A stretch of DNA of 64,000 nucleotides from Candidatus Woesearchaeota archaeon (GTDB lineage Archaea; Nanobdellota; Nanobdellia; Woesearchaeales; JACPBO01): contig JAUSCS010000013.1 in the NCBI GenBank assembly GCA_030651135.1, positions 62,001 to 126,000 on the forward strand. Direction: 5' to 3'. Shown here in pieces: positions 59,843 through 64,000 of the stretch (positions are counted from its first letter, which is position 1; each line of letters starts with the position of its first letter). A model generated the notes under the pieces. It was given only the letters and a program-made list of their open reading frames with translations, was not told the DNA's origin and searched no databases. A program made the position numbers and the translations under genes.

Positions 59843-62029
59843 TTATAAGCTACAAATTGAATATCCGCATTGCGGGCATGATGAGCAGCCCTCTTCGATC
59901 TTCATCTTGCTGCCGCACTCAGGGCATTTCTCTAAAAACTTGCCTTTCTTCTTTCCGTCCTCTTCTTTTTTTGTTATCTCTATGTTCAGCACTTGATTTT
60001 CCCTGCTTCCATCCCTATAAACTGTAATGCCCTTGCAGCCGAGCTTGTAAGCAGTGAGGTAAACTGTTTTTACATCTTCAGTTGTCGCCCAATTCGGGAA
60101 ATTAACTGTCTTGCTCACAGCATTGTCTACGTGCTCCTGGAAAGCGGCCTGCATATTGACGTGCCACTCAGGCCTTATGTCATGGCTTACAACAAATATT
60201 CTTCTTCCCTCTTCAGGAATCTCCTTGACGTCATGTATTGATCCTTTATTGGCAATGCTTTTCATCAGCTCCTCGCTGTAAAACCCTTCTTTCTTTGCAT
60301 AATTCTCAAAATGCGCATTCACATAAACCAGTTCCCTGTTGTCCATCACCCTTTTAACAAAGGATATTGCAAACAATGGCTCCACTCCCGAGCTGCAGTC
60401 AGCTATCATGCTTAATGTTCCGGTTGGCGCGATTGTTGTGACAGTAGCATTCCTCATTGTCTTGTATTTTGAAGCCCAGATGCTGTCCTTGAAGTTAGGG
60501 AAAGATCCTCTTTTTTTGCCCAATTCTTCAGACATTTTTCTTGCTTCATCACATACAAACTTCATTATATTTTTTCCTGTCTCAACGCCGTCTTTTGAAT
60601 TATAGGCGAAGTTCAGCTGGAAAAGCATGTCAGCAAACCCCATGACACCCAATCCGATTTTCCTGTTGGCTTTTGTCATGTCTTCGATTTTCTTTAATGG
60701 GAATCTGTTCATATCAATAACATTGTCAAGGAAATGCACAGCTTTTTTTACAGTTTCCCTTAATGCGTCATAGTTTATTTTTTCATTTTCAACAAATTTG
60801 CCGAGATTTATGCTGCCGAGGTTGCACGATTCGTAAGGCAATAATGGCTGCTCACCGCAAGGATTAGTGCTTTCAACCTCACCGATTTTTGGCGTCGGAT
60901 TAGCCCTGTTGATTTCATCAATGAAAATTATTCCAGGTTCGCCGTTCTTCCACGCCATCAAAACAATCAGATCAAAAACATTTCTTGCAGGCAGCCTTTT
61001 GACAACAGAATTGTCATGAGGGCTTATTAATTCATATTCCTCATCCTTTTCAACAGCCTTCATGAACTTGTCAGTCAATGCAACAGAGATGTTGAAGTTA
61101 TTCAGTGCATTCAGTTTTTCTTTGGAAGTTATAAAGTCAATAATGTCGGGATGGTCAACCCTTAAAATAGCCATGTTAGCTCCGCGACGTTTTCCGCCCT
61201 GCTTTATAACCTCTGTTGTAACATCAAATACGCGCATGAAAGACAATGGCCCGGATGCAACTCCTTTGGTTGACATTACAAGATCGTTTCTCGGCCTTAA
61301 TCTTGAAAATGAAAATCCTGTTCCGCCGCCGGATTTATGGATCACGGCAGTATTCTTTACAGTCTCAAATATTTCTTCAATAGAATCGCCGACAGGAAGA
61401 ACGAAGCATGCAGATAATTGCTGCAATTTTGTTCCAGCGTTCATCAATGTCGGTGAATTCGGCAAAAATTCAAGATTTGACATCATCTGAAAGAATTCTT
61501 CCTCTGTTTTGCTTAGCTCTGCATCTTTATCATAAAGCTTGTCTGCCTGCGCAACATTCTTTGCAACCCTTCTGAACAATTCATCTGGAGTTTCTATTAA
61601 AGCGCCGCTTTTGTCTTTCAATAAATAGCGCTCCTTAAGAACCTGCAATGCATTGACAGAAAGCTTTGTTTCAACTTCCTTGCCCATTATCATTGACTTC
61701 GCTTCCCTAAGCTCTTTATGCTTCTGCCTGTAGAGAATGTATGCCTTTGCAGTCTGCGCATGGCCCTGCTCAATAAGAACTTTTTCTACAATGTCCTGCA
61801 CTTCCTCAACATGGGGAATTCTTTTGCCATCGTACTGGTCATCAAGAACATTGACAACTTCATCAGCAAGCTTTTCAGCTGTTGCGCGATCCTCTCCGCC
61901 AACAGACTGCGCTGCCTTGAAGACTGCTGTTATGATCTTCGTCTTGTCAAAATCAACTGTACTGCCGTCTCTCTTTATTATCTTTGTTACTTTCTTAGAA
62001 ACTGCCTTGCTATCATCCTCTTGCTTCAT
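59843..62029 (-). CDS. nrdJ: Adenosylcobalamin-dependent (class II) ribonucleotide reductase
   Basis: A 728-residue enzyme reducing ribonucleotides to deoxyribonucleotides. An ATP-cone (KIIKRDGSTVDFDKTKIITA) leads. The barrel has LEFLPNSPTLMNAGTKLQQL with the SACF cysteine, STNPCGEQPLLPYESCNLGS and APTGTLSMIADCSSGVEPLF. The C-terminus ends in a zinc ribbon (CPECGSKMKIEEGC, CPQCGYSIC). No small radical subunit or activase is needed, and the cobalamin adenosyltransferase gene follows. The ATG at 62029 with GAGGGGG upstream is preferred to a TTG earlier. Confidence 0.95.
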   Translation of the reverse strand: MKQEDDSKAVSKKVTKIIKRDGSTVDFDKTKIITAVFKAAQSVGGEDRATAEKLADEVVNVLDDQYDGKRIPHVEEVQDIVEKVLIEQGHAQTAKAYILYRQKHKELREAKSMIMGKEVETKLSVNALQVLKERYLLKDKSGALIETPDELFRRVAKNVAQADKLYDKDAELSKTEEEFFQMMSNLEFLPNSPTLMNAGTKLQQLSACFVLPVGDSIEEIFETVKNTAVIHKSGGGTGFSFSRLRPRNDLVMSTKGVASGPLSFMRVFDVTTEVIKQGGKRRGANMAILRVDHPDIIDFITSKEKLNALNNFNISVALTDKFMKAVEKDEEYELISPHDNSVVKRLPARNVFDLIVLMAWKNGEPGIIFIDEINRANPTPKIGEVESTNPCGEQPLLPYESCNLGSINLGKFVENEKINYDALRETVKKAVHFLDNVIDMNRFPLKKIEDMTKANRKIGLGVMGFADMLFQLNFAYNSKDGVETGKNIMKFVCDEARKMSEELGKKRGSFPNFKDSIWASKYKTMRNATVTTIAPTGTLSMIADCSSGVEPLFAISFVKRVMDNRELVYVNAHFENYAKKEGFYSEELMKSIANKGSIHDVKEIPEEGRRIFVVSHDIRPEWHVNMQAAFQEHVDNAVSKTVNFPNWATTEDVKTVYLTAYKLGCKGITVYRDGSRENQVLNIEITKKEEDGKKKGKFLEKCPECGSKMKIEEGCSSCPQCGYSICSL

Positions 62030-62168
62030 CTTTCCCCCTCTTTTCAAGTGATTTACTGGTATTTATTAATGATCTCTTACAAAAACCAACATCAAGCCAT
62101 ATTTAAAGTTTTGTGCTTTGAATAATATATATCGCAAAAATAACTTTGAATGATTTAAATTAAATTGC

Positions 62169-62241
62169 TTATTCTCCTTCAAACTCTACCAGATTGAAAA
62201 CCTTGTAATTATTTTCCAGTAATTTGTTCTTTCTTTTCAAT
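62169..62241. repeat. Displaced second copy of the apt 3' end (direct repeat L)
   Basis: These 73 nt match 63068-63140 at all but about seven positions. On the minus strand, in the apt frame, they still encode KNKLLENNYKVFNLVEFEGE followed by TAA. Differences are mostly silent. They also encode the last residues of the DinD-like protein in another frame. Confidence 0.9.
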
Positions 62242-63066
62242 CCTTTTTCTTTTGTCTTTTTCCGTTGCAGAAAGGTAATTCTCACCTGAAATGATTGATC
62301 TGCCTATCTTTCTTTCAGCATCCTTCCTGGCGTTGCCCGCAACCTCTCCGCCTTCTTTTGCAGAATCTTTGCATTCTGGAAAACCCTCATCATCTTTATT
62401 TCTTGTAATTTCAGTAGTAACCCTCTCGCCAAGCATTGTAAAGATAAGCTCCAGATCATTCATATGATCCCTAAGATTCTCTTTTTTCAGCCCTTTGAGC
62501 TTTTGATATTCGCCTGGCGTCATTCCAAAAGTTGCTTTTGAGATCTCTGCCGTTAAAATAGCAAATTCCCTGTCAGCTTCCACCCCTCTTTTCTTCCATT
62601 CATCTGTGAGTTCGTCTCTTATAGCAATTCCCCTTACTCTTTTTTCAATCCAATCATCAGAATAGCCTTTAGCTTTGTAGATTTCCTTCATTCGTTTCTG
62701 GGCAAGCTCTGGGTTCTCTATTTCCTGCACTCGTTCATAGCCTGCCTTTGCTAACCAAAGCTTAAACGGCTCTGCTTTTTTAGAAGGGATTGACTGGATT
62801 AAGCGGAATATTGTCTGCGTATTTGCGCAGTCACCCTCATAGAACTTGCCATCAGATGCAGGTAATTTCAGTTGGTTACAATTTGTAACCACCTCACTGC
62901 CCTCCTCCTTCAATCTGTGTTTAAGCACTTTCCAATAGTTTCTTGGATCTTCACTTTCAGCTAAAATGCCTATAATATCAACTACGGAAAACCACCATTC
63001 ATCATTATGCCAGATTCTTCTTATCTGCTTTCCTTGGAATACAACTAATGCGTTATTTTCTTCCAA
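62209..63066 (-). CDS. DinD-like Bro-N domain protein, acquired
   Basis: A 285-residue protein of the DinD/Bro-N family. The N-terminal Bro-N domain contains IRRIWHNDEWWFSVVDIIGIL; later segments AIRDELTDEWKKRGVEADRE, KATFGMTPGEYQKLKGLKKE and ENLRDHMNDLELIFTMLGER match the DinD C-terminal region, ending with GGEVAGNARKDAERKIGRSI. DinD-type proteins are mainly bacterial and phage-linked. I propose the TTG at 63066 (1 nt after the apt stop), with AAGGGG inside the apt end as its ribosome-binding site; there is no ATG near. The gene sits exactly between two copies of the apt end. Confidence 0.85.
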   Translation of the reverse strand: MEENNALVVFQGKQIRRIWHNDEWWFSVVDIIGILAESEDPRNYWKVLKHRLKEEGSEVVTNCNQLKLPASDGKFYEGDCANTQTIFRLIQSIPSKKAEPFKLWLAKAGYERVQEIENPELAQKRMKEIYKAKGYSDDWIEKRVRGIAIRDELTDEWKKRGVEADREFAILTAEISKATFGMTPGEYQKLKGLKKENLRDHMNDLELIFTMLGERVTTEITRNKDDEGFPECKDSAKEGGEVAGNARKDAERKIGRSIISGENYLSATEKDKRKRIEKKEQITGK

Positions 63067-63067
63067 T

Positions 63068-63140
63068 TTATTCCCCTTCAAACTCCACCAGATTGAAAAC
63101 CTTGTAATTGTTTTCCAGCAATTTGTTCTTGCCTTTCAAT
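63068..63140. repeat. Functional 3' end of apt (direct repeat R)
   Basis: This copy supplies the current C-terminus and stop codon of apt. With 62169-62241 it brackets the DinD-like gene, the pattern left when an element integrates at a gene 3' end and restores it. Confidence 0.9.
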
Positions 63141-63598
63141 TCAGGAAGATCAACAATGAAGGCGCACTCTACGATCTTTCCTCCGAGCTTTTCGATTAAT
63201 TTGCATGCTGCAAGAGCTGTACCCCCGGTAGCAATCAGATCGTCTATAAGCAGCACATTATCGCCTTCTTTTATTGCGTCTTTGTGCATTTCAATTGTGT
63301 CAGTGCTGTATTCTGTGTCATAAGTCAGCCTTTCAACCTCTGCAGGCAGCTTTCCTTTCTTCCTTATCGGAACAAATCCGACGCCAAGCTGATGCGCAAC
63401 TGCGCCGCCAAGAATAAATCCTCTGCTTTCAATCCCGGCAACAACATCTATTTTGGCATCTTTATATCTTTCAACAAATTCTTTGATCACATCTTTTAAT
63501 CCCTGGGCATCTTTCAGCAGTGTTGTAATGTCCCTGAACATAACGCCCTGCTTAGGCCAATGCGGAATTGTGCGGATTTTTGATTTAATATTGTCCAT
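63068..63598 (-). CDS. apt: Adenine phosphoribosyltransferase
   Basis: A 176-residue purine-salvage enzyme making AMP from adenine and PRPP. FRDITTLLKDAQGLKDVIKE, VAGIESRGFILGGAVAHQLG and the PRPP loop LLIDDLIATGGTALAACK are standard. I choose ATG 63598 (MDNIKSKIRTIPHWP) rather than an in-frame start seven codons earlier, because Apt family members begin there. It overlaps the upstream gene by 14 nt. Confidence 0.94.
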   Translation of the reverse strand: MDNIKSKIRTIPHWPKQGVMFRDITTLLKDAQGLKDVIKEFVERYKDAKIDVVAGIESRGFILGGAVAHQLGVGFVPIRKKGKLPAEVERLTYDTEYSTDTIEMHKDAIKEGDNVLLIDDLIATGGTALAACKLIEKLGGKIVECAFIVDLPELKGKNKLLENNYKVFNLVEFEGE

Positions 63599-63923
63599 AA
63601 CGCTCACACTCTTCATCATTCGGTGGTTCTTTGAGTTCGATCCTTCTTTCTATGCTTTTGAGTTTTTTATTCATTATTTCTTCAGATTTTTTATTAGAAG
63701 GGAAGGAATAAACATCATCATGTTCTTTTCTTAGAATGCAATAAACACCCCCTGCTTCCGGCGGCTCATCTGTTCTCACGATAAGTGAATTGTCAACAGT
63801 AATTATCAACATATGACTAAATTCTGACTTTAAGTCAGAAGAGATTTCATCAACGGACAGCGGAATAGTAAAAGATGTTGGTTTGATGCTGATTTCTTTC
63901 TCAATGCATTCTTCAACAGTCAT
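63585..63923 (-). CDS. Hypothetical protein upstream of apt
   Basis: A 112-residue soluble protein with no family I recognise. It has a short beta-rich middle (HMLIITVDNSLIVRTDEPPE then GGVYCILRKEHDDVYSFPSN) and a charged helical end. AAGGTGAG lies 6 nt upstream of the ATG. Its end overlaps apt, so it is probably part of the same operon. Confidence 0.6.
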   Translation of the reverse strand: MTVEECIEKEISIKPTSFTIPLSVDEISSDLKSEFSHMLIITVDNSLIVRTDEPPEAGGVYCILRKEHDDVYSFPSNKKSEEIMNKKLKSIERRIELKEPPNDEECERYGQY

Positions 63924-63927
63924 TTTC

Positions 63928-64000
63928 TCACCTTATTTTGGGTATTGTTTTCAACAGCAATTTTTTTACGTTCTCAACATTTTTTTCAAAAACCTTCAAT
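63928..64000 (-). CDS. C-terminal end of a gene truncated by the window edge
   Basis: An open frame of 23 residues ends VKKLLLKTIPKIR at a TGA (63928-63930). That stop overlaps the ribosome-binding site of the next gene, a typical operon junction. The product cannot be identified from this short piece. Confidence 0.5.
   Translation of the reverse strand, partial: LKVFEKNVENVKKLLLKTIPKIR

Noticed and set aside
1-64000. CRISPR arrays
   Set aside because: No regularly spaced direct repeats with unique spacers were seen; the repeats present are inverted or a single 73-nt pair.

Overview
This 64 kb window comes from an AT-rich archaeon, most likely a DPANN lineage of the Woesearchaeota/Pacearchaeota type (inferred from gene content and style; I could not run a phylogeny). 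Archaeal markers include a five-gene RNA polymerase operon with split large subunits (H, B'', B', A', A''), L7Ae, L21e, L24e, L30e, L31e, L39e, S19e, S28e, archaeal EF-2, PDCD5, SepF, RibL, ZPR1, archaeal tRNA features such as a C1:G72 tRNA-Tyr, and TATA boxes about 25-30 nt upstream of start codons (leaderless transcripts).

Layout: (1-6.5 kb) trpE truncated by the window edge behind a tRNA-Trp, a COG1325 RNA-binding protein, a presenilin-like protease, a metallo-beta-lactamase-fold protein, a YprB-like nuclease, RibL and a Tat-signal metzincin. (6.5-10 kb) EF-2, NDK, L24e, S28e, L7Ae operon. (10.3-13.8 kb) a restriction-modification pair, two HIT proteins and a VapBC pair. (13.8-18.1 kb) PHP, histidine phosphatase, prepilin peptidase, a degenerate cis-prenyltransferase and a secreted protein. 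(18.2-20.8 kb) L21e-rpoF-DUF655 and two orphans. (20.9-30.2 kb) the long transcription/translation operon tRNA-Asp, tRNA-Lys, rpoH-B''-B'-A'-A''-L30e-nusA, S12-S7. (30.5-37.5 kb) tRNA-Tyr, a surface protein, tRNA-Pro, Rad50, SepF. (37.7-42 kb) ZPR1, PEP carboxykinase, ferredoxin, L31e, L39e, PDCD5, S19e. (42-50.8 kb) transaldolase, aminotransferase, a Cys-repeat membrane protein, an HTH-CBS regulator facing a bacterial-type metK, and an AbiE-like nucleotidyltransferase pair. (50.8-57.2 kb) arginine/pyrimidine genes carA, carB, argC and an NAG kinase-synthase fusion. (58-64 kb) ferritin-like protein, cobalamin adenosyltransferase, B12-dependent ribonucleotide reductase, a DinD-like gene inserted at the end of apt.

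Three things stand out. First, several intergenic regions hold nested-hairpin elements: a long closing stem, usually A-tract to T-tract, enclosing two to eight small hairpins. Three of them (32915-33163, 59578-59689, 59697-59803) are related in sequence. Second, three of the five tRNA genes carry insertions that must be removed, in the T-loop (Asp, Tyr) or D-loop (Lys), two of them together with an anticodon-loop intron. Third, a DinD-like gene sits exactly between two 73-nt copies of the apt 3' end, and the displaced copy still encodes the same peptide. No rRNA, CRISPR array or transposase gene was seen.
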